Counted from the first letter of the stretch, positions 26,269-36,219 are shown. The stretch is 64,000 nt of DNA from JBFWVD01 sp050246915 (GCA_050246915.1 JBFWVD010000001.1:1-64000), one strand, 5' to 3'. Translations and numbers: made by a program. The notes: generated from the sequence alone by a model not told the origin.

Positions 26269-27054
26269 ATGTCGATGATGACCACTCCCCCGCCCCCGCC
26301 TCCCAGCATCCCCGGAGGTGCACCTGGCGCCGCGCTGGCCGCGCGTGTGGTCGGTGCATCGAAGATCTACGGCAAGGGCGACAACGTCGTCGCTGCACTC
26401 GACGATGTGACGGTCTCGTTCGAACAGGGACGCTTCACGGCCATCATGGGTCCATCGGGCTCGGGCAAGAGCACGCTCATGCATTGTGCCGCCGGACTCG
26501 ACACGCTCACCGCCGGTCAGGTGTTCATCGGTGATGTGAACCTGTCGTCGTTGAAGGAGAAAGAGCTCACCTTGCTCCGCCGCGACAAGGTGGGCTTCAT
26601 CTTCCAGGCCTACAACCTGGTACCGACCCTCACGGCGATCGAGAACATCACGCTGCCCAGCATGCTGGCGGGTCGCAAGGGCGACCAGGCATGGCTCGAC
26701 CAGGTGATCAGCACCGTGGGTCTGCGTGATCGACTCTCGCATCGACCCAGCGAGCTGTCCGGTGGCCAGCAACAGCGTGTGGCTGTTGCCCGCGCTCTGG
26801 CCAGCCAGCCGTCCATCATCTTCGCTGACGAGCCCACCGGCAACCTCGACTCGCGCAGTGGCGCCGAGATCTTGGACTTCATGCGCCGGGCCGTGCGGGA
26901 GCTCGGTCAGACCATCGTCATGGTGACCCACGATCCGGTTGCTGCCAGTTACGCCGATCGAGTGGTGTTCCTCGCCGATGGTCGCATCGTCGACGAAATG
27001 GCCAACCCCACGGCCGAGCGTGTGCTCGACCGCATGAAGCGCTTCGGGGACTGA
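26269..27054 (+). CDS. ABC transporter ATP-binding protein (MacB/LolD type)
   Basis: 261 aa. Walker A GPSGSGKST (61-69), Q-loop FIFQAYNLVP (~110-120), signature LSGGQQQR (163-170), Walker B IIFADEP (183-189) and an H-loop in MVTHDP. The LolD/MacB/FtsE-like pattern pairs with FtsX-type permeases, and two such permeases follow directly (2 bp gap to the first). A proline-rich N-terminal leader (~5-14) is unusual. These systems are usually mechanotransmission pumps acting on lipoproteins, peptides or cell-wall enzymes, not classical importers. Likely controlled by the upstream two-component system. Confidence 0.9.
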   Translation: MSMMTTPPPPPPSIPGGAPGAALAARVVGASKIYGKGDNVVAALDDVTVSFEQGRFTAIMGPSGSGKSTLMHCAAGLDTLTAGQVFIGDVNLSSLKEKELTLLRRDKVGFIFQAYNLVPTLTAIENITLPSMLAGRKGDQAWLDQVISTVGLRDRLSHRPSELSGGQQQRVAVARALASQPSIIFADEPTGNLDSRSGAEILDFMRRAVRELGQTIVMVTHDPVAASYADRVVFLADGRIVDEMANPTAERVLDRMKRFGD

Positions 27055-27056
27055 TC

Positions 27057-29600
27057 ATGCTGCGCGTTTCTCTCAAGAGCATCCTCGGCAATTGGCGACG
27101 CCTGCTGGGATCTTCCATCGCGGTGCTGCTCGGTGTCGCTTTCCTCGCCGGCACGTTGATCTTGTCCGACACCATGAAGCGCAGCTTCGACACGCTGTTC
27201 GAGAACGCCAACAAGGCCACCGACGCCTACGTCGAGGGGAAGGGCTCGTTCGACAGCGACTTCACGCAGGACACGCCGCGCATTCCCGAGTCCATGGTGG
27301 ACACGGTCAGGGCACTTCCGGGCACCAAGGATGCCGAGCCATTCATACAATCGCTCGGCATCCAGTTGGTGAACAAGAAGAACAAGGTCGTCACCGCCGG
27401 TGGCGCACCGAGCTTCGGGTTCTCGTGGACGGGCGCAACCGAACTCAATCCGTACAAGATCCAATCGGGTCGCGCTCCCGAGACCGCCGATGAGATAGCC
27501 ATCGATCGAGCCATGGCCGATCGCACCAAGTACAAGCTCGGCGAGACCGCCAAGGTCGTGAGCGGCTCAGCCACCAAGACCTACACCATCGTCGGCATCG
27601 TCACCTTCGGCGAGGAGAAGTCGGCGGCAGGCTCGACCGCCATCTTCTTCACACTCCCCGAACTGCAGCGCATCAACGATGCTCCGGGACAGATCGACAA
27701 CATCTACGCGTCGGCCAAGAGCGGGGTGAGCCAACAGCAACTGGTCGATCAGATCCGTAGCGCGGTGGGAAACGACGTGACCGTGAAGACCGGTGAACAA
27801 CTCACCAAGGACGACCAGAAGGACCTCAACAACGCCCTCGCCGGTCTGCGCATCTTCTTCACCATCTTCGCCGTCATCGCCTTGTTCGTCTCGACGTTCG
27901 TGATCTACAACACGTTCTCGATCGTGGTCGCCCAACGCACGAAGGAACTGGCGCTGTTGCGGGCCATCGGCGCCACGGGCCGACAGGTGAAGCGCGCCGT
28001 GAAGATCGAGGCGGTGTTCACCGGCATGGTGGGTGCCGCAGTGGGACTGGTCGGCGGCATCGGTATCGACTACGGCATCACCGCTATGTTCAAAGCCATC
28101 GGCTTCGAGTTGCCGGGCGGCTCACCGGTCATCGCTGTACGCACGATCTTGTTGAGCTTCGTGGTCGGCATCGGCGTGGCCGTGATCTCGGCGTGGTTCC
28201 CGGCACGACGCGCCGCATCGATCCCGCCGCTGGCCGCCATGGCCGACGTCGCCATCGATCACAGCGCCACGTCTCGCGGGCGCATCGTCGTCGGCATCGT
28301 CGTCGCTGTCATCTCGGGCACCGCATTGGTACTCGGCCTCACCGCCCTCGATGGCAATACGGCCGCAGCTGCGGTCGGTGTGTCGGCCGCGCTGGGGTTC
28401 ATCACCGCATCGATCCTCGGTCCTGTCGTGGCTCTACCGGCAGCCCGAGTGCTCGGTGCACCGCTACCCCGCATGCGCGGCATGGCCGGGACCCTGGCGA
28501 AGCAAAACGCCATGCGCAACCCGAAGCGCACCTCGTCGACAGCCATGGCGCTGCTCATCGGTGTCGGCCTCGTCAGCTTCATCCTGGTGGTGTCGTCGTC
28601 GTTGAAGGCACGTCTCACCGATGCCATCGACAAGCAACTGGCCGGTGACCTCGTGGTACACGCAACCGGATCACAGTTCGGCGGCGGCTTCTCCCCCACG
28701 GTGGCCGAGACGGTGAGCGCGCTCCCGACCGTGCGCGACGTGACCGCAGTGGGCAACGCCGAGGCCAAAGTGGACGGATCCACCGAGTTCATCTCCGCAG
28801 TGCAGTCCGGCGGGCTCACCAAGGTGATCGACATGGGGCGCGTGCAGGGAAACCTCGATGGCCTGGGCATCGATCAGGTCGCCCTCAGCGAGACCTTCGC
28901 CAAGGACCACCAGCTCACGATCGGCTCACCGGTGACGGTCGCCTTCCCCGCGACTGGCGAGGTGTCGGTGACCGTGGGCGCTATCTACGAGAACACCGAG
29001 GCAATGGGACCGGTGGTGCTCAATCGGGACCTAGTGGCCAAGAACGTCATCAACCAACTCGATGCGTACGTCTTCTTGAACACCACCCCAGGAACATCGG
29101 TGACACAACTGCGTTCCTCGCTCGAGACGGCACTGGCCGACTACCCCACGGCCGAGGTACAGGACCGCAAGGAGTTCACCGACTCGTTCCTCGGGCCGTT
29201 CAACCAGTTCCTCGGCATCGTCTACGCACTGTTGGGATTGTCGATCCTCATCGCGGTGTTCGGCATCACCAACACCCTCACCTTGTCGATCCACGAACGC
29301 ACCCGGGAGCTCGGGTTGTTGCGGGCGGTGGGCACCACCCGAGGACAGCTCAAGCAGACGGTGCGTTGGGAATCGGTCATCGTGGCGTTGTTCGGCGCTC
29401 TCGGAGGATTGGTGCTCGGGTTGATCTTCGGCATCTCCATCGTCAGCGCGATGGACTCCGATTCGGTGAAGCTGGCCATTCCCACCGGTTCGCTCATCGT
29501 CGTCACCGTGATCGCGGCGCTCTTCGGCGTGGTGGCTGCCTGGCGGCCAGCTCGACGGGCGTCCAAGTTGAACGTGCTCGCGGCGTTGGCATCCACTTGA
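27057..29600 (+). CDS. FtsX-like ABC permease, double-module (1)
   Basis: 847 aa membrane protein, 2 bp after the ATPase gene. N-terminal helix (~13-35, SSIAVLLGVAFLAGTLIL) followed by a MacB-type periplasmic domain (~40-260), then FtsX helices (~265-425), a second periplasmic domain (~480-720) and C-terminal FtsX helices (~725-845). Both FtsX modules carry the QRTKELALLRAIGATGRQVK / HERTRELGLLRAVGTT coupling segments that touch the ATPase. Probably pairs with the second permease as a heterodimer, or works with the shared ATPase. Substrate unknown. Confidence 0.9.
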   Translation: MLRVSLKSILGNWRRLLGSSIAVLLGVAFLAGTLILSDTMKRSFDTLFENANKATDAYVEGKGSFDSDFTQDTPRIPESMVDTVRALPGTKDAEPFIQSLGIQLVNKKNKVVTAGGAPSFGFSWTGATELNPYKIQSGRAPETADEIAIDRAMADRTKYKLGETAKVVSGSATKTYTIVGIVTFGEEKSAAGSTAIFFTLPELQRINDAPGQIDNIYASAKSGVSQQQLVDQIRSAVGNDVTVKTGEQLTKDDQKDLNNALAGLRIFFTIFAVIALFVSTFVIYNTFSIVVAQRTKELALLRAIGATGRQVKRAVKIEAVFTGMVGAAVGLVGGIGIDYGITAMFKAIGFELPGGSPVIAVRTILLSFVVGIGVAVISAWFPARRAASIPPLAAMADVAIDHSATSRGRIVVGIVVAVISGTALVLGLTALDGNTAAAAVGVSAALGFITASILGPVVALPAARVLGAPLPRMRGMAGTLAKQNAMRNPKRTSSTAMALLIGVGLVSFILVVSSSLKARLTDAIDKQLAGDLVVHATGSQFGGGFSPTVAETVSALPTVRDVTAVGNAEAKVDGSTEFISAVQSGGLTKVIDMGRVQGNLDGLGIDQVALSETFAKDHQLTIGSPVTVAFPATGEVSVTVGAIYENTEAMGPVVLNRDLVAKNVINQLDAYVFLNTTPGTSVTQLRSSLETALADYPTAEVQDRKEFTDSFLGPFNQFLGIVYALLGLSILIAVFGITNTLTLSIHERTRELGLLRAVGTTRGQLKQTVRWESVIVALFGALGGLVLGLIFGISIVSAMDSDSVKLAIPTGSLIVVTVIAALFGVVAAWRPARRASKLNVLAALAST

Positions 29601-29688
29601 GCGCGACGCGCCTGATGCGGGGCGACCGTTCCAAACCGGTCGCTCCGTATCGGCGGACGTCGAGCCGACGTGGGAGGCTGAACACTCC

Positions 29689-32238
29689 ATGTGGCTGGTG
29701 ACGATCAAGGGCTTGTGGGCCCACAAGCTCCGGCTCGTCTCCACGGCGGTGGCCATCATCTTGGGCGTCGGGTTCATGGCGGGTACGTACGTGTTCACCG
29801 ACACCATCGGGCGAACCTTCGATGATCTGTTCTCGTCGGCCTATTCGGGCACCGACACGGTCGTGCGATCGGTGCAGACCGTCGAAGGCGACGGTCCCGG
29901 CTCCGATGAGCGCCGACCCCCGCTCGAAGCGTCTCTCCTCGACGAGGTGCGCGCCCTGCCCGAAGTGGAGCGAGCCGAGGGGTACGTACGGGGCTACGCG
30001 CAGTTGGTGAAGCGATCCAACAAGCCCCTCGGTGGACGAAGCGCTCCGACGTTCGGGTTCGGATGGATCGATGACGAGCGGCTCATCCCCTTCCGCATCG
30101 TCGATGGTCGCGCCCCGACCGGTCCCGACGAGATCGCCATCGACAAAGCGAGCGCCCGAATCGGTGAGTTCGCTGTCGGCGACACCGTCAAGGTCCTGTC
30201 GACCTCGCCGACGCAGTCGTTCACCGTGGTCGGGATCATGCGGTTCGGCACCGCCGACTCACCGGCGGGTGCGTCGGCAGTTGCCTTCACGCCCGAACGC
30301 GCATCGCAGTTGTTCCAGACCGACGGGAAGTTCGACGCCATCCGCATCGCCGGCAAGCCGGGTCTCGGCGAGGTGGCGGTCACCGAGGCGGTGAGCAAGG
30401 CCATCGGCAACGACGACCGCGAGGTGTTGTCGGGCACCGAGATCACCAAGATCACGCAGAGCAATCTGCGTGATCGACTCAACGGCTTCACGGTGTTCTT
30501 GACCGCGTTCGCCTATCTGGCGTTGTTCGTCGGGATGTTCGTCATCTCCAACACGTTCTCCATCCTGGTCGCGCAACGCACTCGGGAGGTGGCGCTGCTG
30601 CGCACGCTCGGTGCGTCACGTCGTCAGATCGTGAGTTCGGTGCTGCTCGAGGCCGGCGTCGTGGCGATCATCTCATCGTTGGCCGGCATGGTGGCCGGTA
30701 TGGGGTTGGCCTGGGCGTTACGCGCCCTGTTCACCGCTGTGGGGTTCACGCTGCCTGGCGGTGGGCTCGTGGTGCTGGCCCGCACCGTCATCGCGTCACT
30801 CATTGCCGGGGTCGGCATCACCGTGATCTCCGCGGTCATCCCGGCGTGGCGCGCCTCGACGGTTCCACCTCTGGCCGCAATGCGCGACGTGGCCGTCGAT
30901 CGTTCCGCGTCCTCTCGGGTTCGGCTCATCATCGGCCTGGTGATGGCCGCCGGTGTTGCCGCGCTCACCGCCAAGGGCCTGTCGGGCAACGGCTCCCCGC
31001 TCACGGTTGGTGCTGCGTTCGCCGCCGGGATCATCACTGTCACCGTGCTCGGTCCCACCATCTCCGGTCCGGTCGGCCAGGCCATCGGCGCGGTCATCGC
31101 CCGTTGGCGCGGCACCACCGGGGCGCTCGCGCAACGCAACGCAGTGCGCAACCCCAAGCGAACCGCTCGAACCGCCATGGCCCTCACCATCGGCATCAGC
31201 GTGGTGGCCATGGTGCTCACCTTCACCAGCTCGTTCAAGGGCCTCGTGTCAAGAACGATTGACGGCCAGTTCTCCGCTGACTACATCATCACCGGGCGGA
31301 GCTTCACCGGCTTCTCACCGGAGGTGGCGCGCAAGGTCAGCGAGGTGCCAGGAGTCGAAGCCGTCACCGGCATCCGGTTCGGTTCGCTCGAGGTCAACGG
31401 CGAGAAGGAGTTCGCCGCGGCGTTCGACACCGAGGCGATCGGCCGTCTGGTGGACCTTCCCGTGGTGGCCGGAGCCATCTCCGATGTCGGGGAGGGGGAG
31501 ATCGCCCTGAGCGACGAGGTGACGTCCAAGCGATCGCTGGAGCTCGGCGACGAGGTCGACGTGCTCATGCCGCTCGGCCCGACCAAGCTGCGCATCGGGG
31601 CCATCTTGGACGACACCAAGATCCGCTCCATCCTGCAAGGCGGGGCGGTCATCATCTCCATCGACACCTACGACGCCGGCTTCACCGAGCAACTCGACTT
31701 CCAGGTCTATGCCAAGGTATCCAAGACCAGCGACCTCGACGCAGTGTCCACCGCCATCGAGAGCGCTCTCGTCGACTACCCGAGTGCTCAGGTGCTCGAC
31801 CAGGCCGAGTACAAACGCTCCATCTCCGATCAGGTCAACCAGTTCGTGTACGTGGTGTTCTTCCTGTTGTTCCTCAGCGTGCTCATCGCCTTGTTCGGCG
31901 TGGCCAACACCTTGCTGCTCTCCATCCATGAACGCACCAGGGAGCTCGGCCTCTTGCGCGCCGTGGGCATGACCCGAGCTCAGGTGCGCGCTGCGGTGCG
32001 TTGGGAGTCGGTGATCATGGCCCTCATCGGGGTACTGCTCGGCATGTCCCTCGGGGTGGGGTTCGGCGTACTCATCATGCGATCGCTGCGCGATGACGGG
32101 TTCACCGAAGTCGTGGTGCCTTGGACCGCTCTGGCGGTCATCACGCTCATCGGCATCGCCTTCGGGGTCATGGCTGGCATTCGACCGGCTCGTAGCGCTG
32201 CCAAGCTCGATGTGCTCTCGGCCATCAGCAGCGAATGA
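29689..32238 (+). CDS. FtsX-like ABC permease, double-module (2)
   Basis: 849 aa paralogue of the preceding protein with the same architecture: N-terminal helix (STAVAIILGVGFMAGTYVF), two extracytoplasmic domains and two FtsX helix clusters with QRTREVALLRTLGASRRQIV and HERTRELGLLRAVGMTRAQV coupling segments. A GGGAGG stretch lies 11 nt before ATG 29689 after an 88-bp spacer. Origin by tandem duplication is likely. Together with 26269-29600 it forms a complete exporter-type ABC system. Confidence 0.9.
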   Translation: MWLVTIKGLWAHKLRLVSTAVAIILGVGFMAGTYVFTDTIGRTFDDLFSSAYSGTDTVVRSVQTVEGDGPGSDERRPPLEASLLDEVRALPEVERAEGYVRGYAQLVKRSNKPLGGRSAPTFGFGWIDDERLIPFRIVDGRAPTGPDEIAIDKASARIGEFAVGDTVKVLSTSPTQSFTVVGIMRFGTADSPAGASAVAFTPERASQLFQTDGKFDAIRIAGKPGLGEVAVTEAVSKAIGNDDREVLSGTEITKITQSNLRDRLNGFTVFLTAFAYLALFVGMFVISNTFSILVAQRTREVALLRTLGASRRQIVSSVLLEAGVVAIISSLAGMVAGMGLAWALRALFTAVGFTLPGGGLVVLARTVIASLIAGVGITVISAVIPAWRASTVPPLAAMRDVAVDRSASSRVRLIIGLVMAAGVAALTAKGLSGNGSPLTVGAAFAAGIITVTVLGPTISGPVGQAIGAVIARWRGTTGALAQRNAVRNPKRTARTAMALTIGISVVAMVLTFTSSFKGLVSRTIDGQFSADYIITGRSFTGFSPEVARKVSEVPGVEAVTGIRFGSLEVNGEKEFAAAFDTEAIGRLVDLPVVAGAISDVGEGEIALSDEVTSKRSLELGDEVDVLMPLGPTKLRIGAILDDTKIRSILQGGAVIISIDTYDAGFTEQLDFQVYAKVSKTSDLDAVSTAIESALVDYPSAQVLDQAEYKRSISDQVNQFVYVVFFLLFLSVLIALFGVANTLLLSIHERTRELGLLRAVGMTRAQVRAAVRWESVIMALIGVLLGMSLGVGFGVLIMRSLRDDGFTEVVVPWTALAVITLIGIAFGVMAGIRPARSAAKLDVLSAISSE

Positions 32239-32260
32239 TCGTTGTGCTACGAACTGACCC

Positions 32261-32656
32261 GTGGCACACGATCCGTCCGACCTCGGCGATGACGCACTCG
32301 CTTTCCTGAACGAGCGTCATCTCGGGTCGCTGGTCACCATCCGACCCGATGGCACTCCTCACGGCGTGCCCGTTGGGTTCTCGTACTCGCCATCGGAGCG
32401 CCTCGTCCGGGTAATCACCCAGGCCCACAGCGCCAAAGCGCGTCACGCATCACTTGGCTGCGCAGCGTCCATCACCCAGATCGACGGGCCGCGGTGGATC
32501 ACGCTGGAGGGCACCGCACGTCTCATCACCGATGCCGACGGGATCGCCGCTGCGGTGGCGGCGTACACGGCCCGCTATCAAGAGCCGCGTTCGGCACGGG
32601 CGTCAACACGAGTTGCGCTCGAGATCGAGGTGACCCGGGTCATGGGACGGTTCTGA
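32261..32656 (+). CDS. PPOX-class/F420-type oxidoreductase family protein
   Basis: 131 aa, GTG start. Split-barrel flavin/F420 fold as in Rv1155-like proteins: ALAFLNERHLGSLVTIRPDG near the N-terminus, HGVPVGFSYS, KARHASLGCAASITQIDG, and RWITLEGTARLITD. Such enzymes bind FMN or F420 and reduce varied substrates; specificity cannot be told from sequence. It follows the ABC permease by 22 bp and precedes the DUF3052 gene by 4 bp, so it may be read from either. Confidence 0.82.
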   Translation: MAHDPSDLGDDALAFLNERHLGSLVTIRPDGTPHGVPVGFSYSPSERLVRVITQAHSAKARHASLGCAASITQIDGPRWITLEGTARLITDADGIAAAVAAYTARYQEPRSARASTRVALEIEVTRVMGRF

Positions 32657-32660
32657 TCCG

Positions 32661-33083
32661 ATGGCCGCCGGCGACACCGTTGGCTACTCGGGCACGCCGC
32701 TTTCCAAGAAGCTCGGCATCGTCGCCGACTGCCGCCTCGCGGTGATCGACGGACCCGATGGCTTGACGCTCGCATTGCCCGGCGGTGTGACGATGCGCAC
32801 TGCGGTGCGCGGTCCGCTCGATGTGTGCGTGTTCTTCACCACGTCGGCCGCCCGTCTCGACGCGCGCTGGCCGAAGCTGACCGCATCGATGACGCCGTCC
32901 GGCGGGTTGTGGGTGGCGTGGCCCAAGAGGTCATCGGGTGTTCCCACCGACATCACCGAACAGACGCTGCGTGATCTGCTGCTCCCCACGGGATGGGTGG
33001 ACAACAAGGTGTGCGCCATCGACGCGACGTGGAGCGGCCTGCGCTTCGTCCTGCGCAAGGAACTGCGGCCCAAGGGGGCCTGA
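32661..33083 (+). CDS. DUF3052 domain protein
   Basis: 140 aa. Matches the actinobacterial DUF3052 family: it opens GDTVGYSGTPLSKKLGI, has a central LWVAWPKRSSGVPTDITEQ, and ends WVDNKVCAIDATWSGLRFV. No catalytic motif or membrane segment, and no established function. The ATG is 4 bp after the preceding stop. Confidence 0.88.
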   Translation: MAAGDTVGYSGTPLSKKLGIVADCRLAVIDGPDGLTLALPGGVTMRTAVRGPLDVCVFFTTSAARLDARWPKLTASMTPSGGLWVAWPKRSSGVPTDITEQTLRDLLLPTGWVDNKVCAIDATWSGLRFVLRKELRPKGA

Positions 33084-33098
33084 GGACTCAGGGTCCGA

Positions 33099-35165
33099 TC
33101 ACGCGCCGCTCGGGCCGAGGCGATCGAGCACCTTGCCCACATCGTCGAGGTACTCGACGCTGAGCAGTCGTCCAGCCGGTGGAACGCGCACCGCCCACAA
33201 GGCCGGGCCCAGCGATGGATCCCGGATGAGCGGTGCCTCCGCGGTGGTCACTGCACCGTCGATATCCACGATCGCGTAGCGGATGCGGTCCGCAGCCGTG
33301 TTCGCCGATCCACCGACGAACCGCTCCGGGGAAGGCTCCCCTGACGTCGCTGCTACCCAGACCACGGCGGAAGTGGACATCGACGGTTGCGGTCGCAGGG
33401 TGTTGCACGTCGTGCCCGACGCCCGGATCGGGTTGGGACTCTTGCCCACCCGGATGCACAACTGCCCGTCAGGGATGCCAACAGTGACCGGCCCGCCCTC
33501 GGCGCTGGTGAGACCGGTCGCGATGAGATCCCCAGCGGGATCGGGAGTCGGCAGCGATGTCCTCTCGACGGCGTATGCACTCCAATCATCACCCCGCACG
33601 AGGCGAACCGACTCGGCGAGGCGTTGCACCGTTGCCCGATCGAACGCCCCAGGCGGGGCCACGGCGATCGACACGAACAGCGGACCATCGACCTGCCCGA
33701 TGGCGATCGATGGTTCAGCGGCCGGATAGATGACGCTGAAGTCGGACTGGGCCGGGGCAGCGAACGACGACACGTAGATCGACGCACCATCCTCACGTAG
33801 ATAGCGCGCGGCGGCGATGTCGACAGTGCGCGGCTCGCGAGAGATCTGCCACCCGCTCCCGAGATCGGCCGCCAGCGACACCGCGAACTGTGGGTCCCGC
33901 GGATCGAGACCGACAACCTGCGTTGCCACCAGTGTCGCCATCGCCTCGCCGGCCACTCCTGCGATGTACACAGCGCCGGTGGTCGACGACCCGGCGCTGA
34001 CCCCGTGCACCAGCGCCCACCATCGGTAGTCGTCCGATGTGTCCTGCCCGATCTCGACCGAGACCCCACCGATGTCGACGGTGCGAGCGAAGTCCGATCC
34101 GCCGGCGCTGTCGCCGTCGAACGTGGCGATCGACGCGACCACCGTTCCGTTGGGATCGAACAGCCACAGGCGCCTTCGCCACGGCTCAGGATCGTTGCGA
34201 ACCAGCCCGGTGATCACCTGACCGTACGTCTGCGACGGCTCCAGCATGAGCGATCTATCGATGAGTCGAAAGCCGTCCGGCGGGTCGGGAAGGATCGGAT
34301 ACACCGTCAACTCCGGTTGCGCAGCGATACCCGTCGGGGCGAAGACACTGGCATCGTTCGATGCTGTTGTACTAGGTGCGACCGCCGAGATGGTGTTGCT
34401 CCGGCCTCCAGCCCACCACACCACCGCGGCGAGGATGACGACGACAGTCACGACCCCGACGATGATCCGTCGGCGGGATTGCTCCTCGACGATCTCGTCC
34501 TCATCGGGCAAGCGAGCACTGAAGTGTTCGGCGTGCTCGACCACTTCTGCCGATGAGATCACTGGCGCCAACGCTTCCAGGCCCGCCGCCGCACCGGCCA
34601 GAGCATCTGCCGCGGAGCCGGTGATGGAACTCGAACCGGCATCGGAGCCGAGCCGCTCCTCGATTCGCTCACCACGGCGCCGAACGGTCGATCGAGGCAT
34701 GCTCAACACCTGAGCAACCTCACCGATCGGGGTATCCCATCCGCGGTGCAGCAACAGCGCGACACGATCGCTCGGGACCAGCGCAGCCAGCTCCGTCGCG
34801 AGTTGTGCTCCACAACCCGTTGCCAAGGTCTGTGTCAATTCTACTTGCTCTCGATCGGCAGGGTGCTGTGCATCGACCAGTCCGGTCAGACGTCCCCGAC
34901 GGGTCGAGATGGTCCCGATGCGGACGAGGTGTGCCGCCGGTGAACGCACATCGACAACCCGATCCCAGTGCAGCCACGCCCACGCCAGCGCGTCGAGCGC
35001 TGCGGAGCGACCAGCCCCGGGACCGTGCGTAGCGACGAGCGAGCGACGCACCAGTGGCTCCACCCGAGAGACGAAGTTGTCGAATTCGGCGCGGTCGACC
35101 GGATCGAGGGGCGTCGTGTCAAGCGACACCACCTCACCGACCCCGAGCACCTGCGGCTTCGTCAC
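33099..35165 (-). CDS. membrane-anchored sigma-factor-like protein with large external domain
   Basis: 688 aa. Residues ~25-90 resemble a degenerate ECF sigma region 2, and ~125-172 match a region 4 HTH (LVPSDRVALLLHRGWDTPIG, then VLSMPRSTVRRRGERIEERL). An acidic linker leads to one transmembrane helix (~233-253, IIVGVVTVVVILAAVVWW), a Ser/Thr-rich stretch and a ~430-residue predicted extracytoplasmic domain with no recognised family. This places DNA-binding modules in the cytoplasm and a sensor-like part outside, as in CadC/ToxR but with a sigma fold. The DLVQE-type region 2.2 core is not obvious, so true sigma activity is doubtful. Monocistronic; convergent with the DUF3052 gene (15 bp). 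Confidence 0.65.
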   Translation of the reverse strand: MTKPQVLGVGEVVSLDTTPLDPVDRAEFDNFVSRVEPLVRRSLVATHGPGAGRSAALDALAWAWLHWDRVVDVRSPAAHLVRIGTISTRRGRLTGLVDAQHPADREQVELTQTLATGCGAQLATELAALVPSDRVALLLHRGWDTPIGEVAQVLSMPRSTVRRRGERIEERLGSDAGSSSITGSAADALAGAAAGLEALAPVISSAEVVEHAEHFSARLPDEDEIVEEQSRRRIIVGVVTVVVILAAVVWWAGGRSNTISAVAPSTTASNDASVFAPTGIAAQPELTVYPILPDPPDGFRLIDRSLMLEPSQTYGQVITGLVRNDPEPWRRRLWLFDPNGTVVASIATFDGDSAGGSDFARTVDIGGVSVEIGQDTSDDYRWWALVHGVSAGSSTTGAVYIAGVAGEAMATLVATQVVGLDPRDPQFAVSLAADLGSGWQISREPRTVDIAAARYLREDGASIYVSSFAAPAQSDFSVIYPAAEPSIAIGQVDGPLFVSIAVAPPGAFDRATVQRLAESVRLVRGDDWSAYAVERTSLPTPDPAGDLIATGLTSAEGGPVTVGIPDGQLCIRVGKSPNPIRASGTTCNTLRPQPSMSTSAVVWVAATSGEPSPERFVGGSANTAADRIRYAIVDIDGAVTTAEAPLIRDPSLGPALWAVRVPPAGRLLSVEYLDDVGKVLDRLGPSGA

Positions 35166-35263
35166 CGCCCTAGAGCCTCACACGTTCCGAACCGGTACGC
35201 GGCACGTTGGCCACACCCGGCGAAGTCGGGAGGGCTGACGACACGATGTGGGGCGAAAAGCGG

Positions 35264-36085
35264 TCAGTTGGCCCAGTCGTCGGCCATGGCGAAGGTCTCC
35301 GGCTCGAGTTGACACCCCGGGCACCAGAACGTGACGCGGGCCTGATCGCCGTGGCGCTCGCGCTCGATCGGGGTGCGGCAACGAACACAGGGCTTCGAGT
35401 CCCGGCCGTACACCGCCAGCCCCCCGGGCGTGTCGAGCGACGTGATCCGAGCGCCGCCGTGGAGGTTGGCCCGCAACATCGTCGCGGCGGTTTCGATGAG
35501 CTGAGCCCGAACCGCCACCGGGACGTCAGCAAGTGGCGTGAACGGGTCGAGTCCGCACGCCCACAACACCTCGCTCTTGTACACGTTGCCTATGCCGGCT
35601 GCGACGCGCTGGTCGAGCAGCACCTCGGCGATCGAGGTCTCGGCGGTGCCGTAACGGCTCATGCGGGCCACCGCCTCGGCGAGGTTGGCCCCGGCGCGAC
35701 ACAGATCAGGGCCCAGCGATCCGGTTGACGCGTGCCGCCGAGGATCGGCGCGACGGAACGTCTCGACGACCGGTGCGGAGAAGCACACCGCCAGCCAATC
35801 GGGCACCTCGATGGCGGCACGCAGCTTGCTCGGATGCTTGCGCCAACGTTCGCCGGGCCGATAGACGTGCCAGCTCCCGGTCATGAACATGTGGGTGTGC
35901 AGCACGAGCCCATCGTCGAAGTGCACCTCGAGGTGTTTGCCCCGACTGGTGACATCCTCGATGAGCGACCCGATGGTGGGATGCACCCCAGTGAGACGAG
36001 GGGCGTCGAAGGCCACCAGCTGTCGTCCGACCAAGGCCTGTCTCAGCACGACCGCGGTGCGGTAGATCGTGTCTCCCTCCGGCAC
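35264..36085 (-). CDS. nei: endonuclease VIII / Fpg-family DNA glycosylase
   Basis: 273 aa. GTG at 36085 is chosen because it puts P2-E3 at the N-terminus (VPEGDTIYRT), the catalytic proline and glutamate of Fpg/Nei enzymes; the frame is open further upstream. K50 in SRGKHLEVHF is the conserved lysine, and the helix-two-turn-helix region includes QRVAAGIGNVYKSEVLWACG. The C-terminal zinc finger is CVRC...CPGC. PEGDTI is typical of Nei2 in actinobacteria. It excises oxidised pyrimidines and cleaves the strand. Divergent from the phosphotransferase at 36220. Confidence 0.92.
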   Translation of the reverse strand: MPEGDTIYRTAVVLRQALVGRQLVAFDAPRLTGVHPTIGSLIEDVTSRGKHLEVHFDDGLVLHTHMFMTGSWHVYRPGERWRKHPSKLRAAIEVPDWLAVCFSAPVVETFRRADPRRHASTGSLGPDLCRAGANLAEAVARMSRYGTAETSIAEVLLDQRVAAGIGNVYKSEVLWACGLDPFTPLADVPVAVRAQLIETAATMLRANLHGGARITSLDTPGGLAVYGRDSKPCVRCRTPIERERHGDQARVTFWCPGCQLEPETFAMADDWAN

Positions 36086-36219
36086 GATGCCCACCTTAGG
36101 CCCGCAATGGGTCGGGTGCTCACCTAGGGCAACCACTGTGCGCGTCCGCAGTCGCGCCCTGCGGCCCACGCGAGCGGAGGAGGGCGGGCCGAGTGACCGA
36201 TGCGTCATAGGGTGGATCT

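Noticed and set aside
32661..33098. CCTGA-GGAC-TCAGG between the DUF3052 gene and the sigma-like gene as a terminator
   Set aside because: 5-bp stem only and it overlaps the stop codon region.
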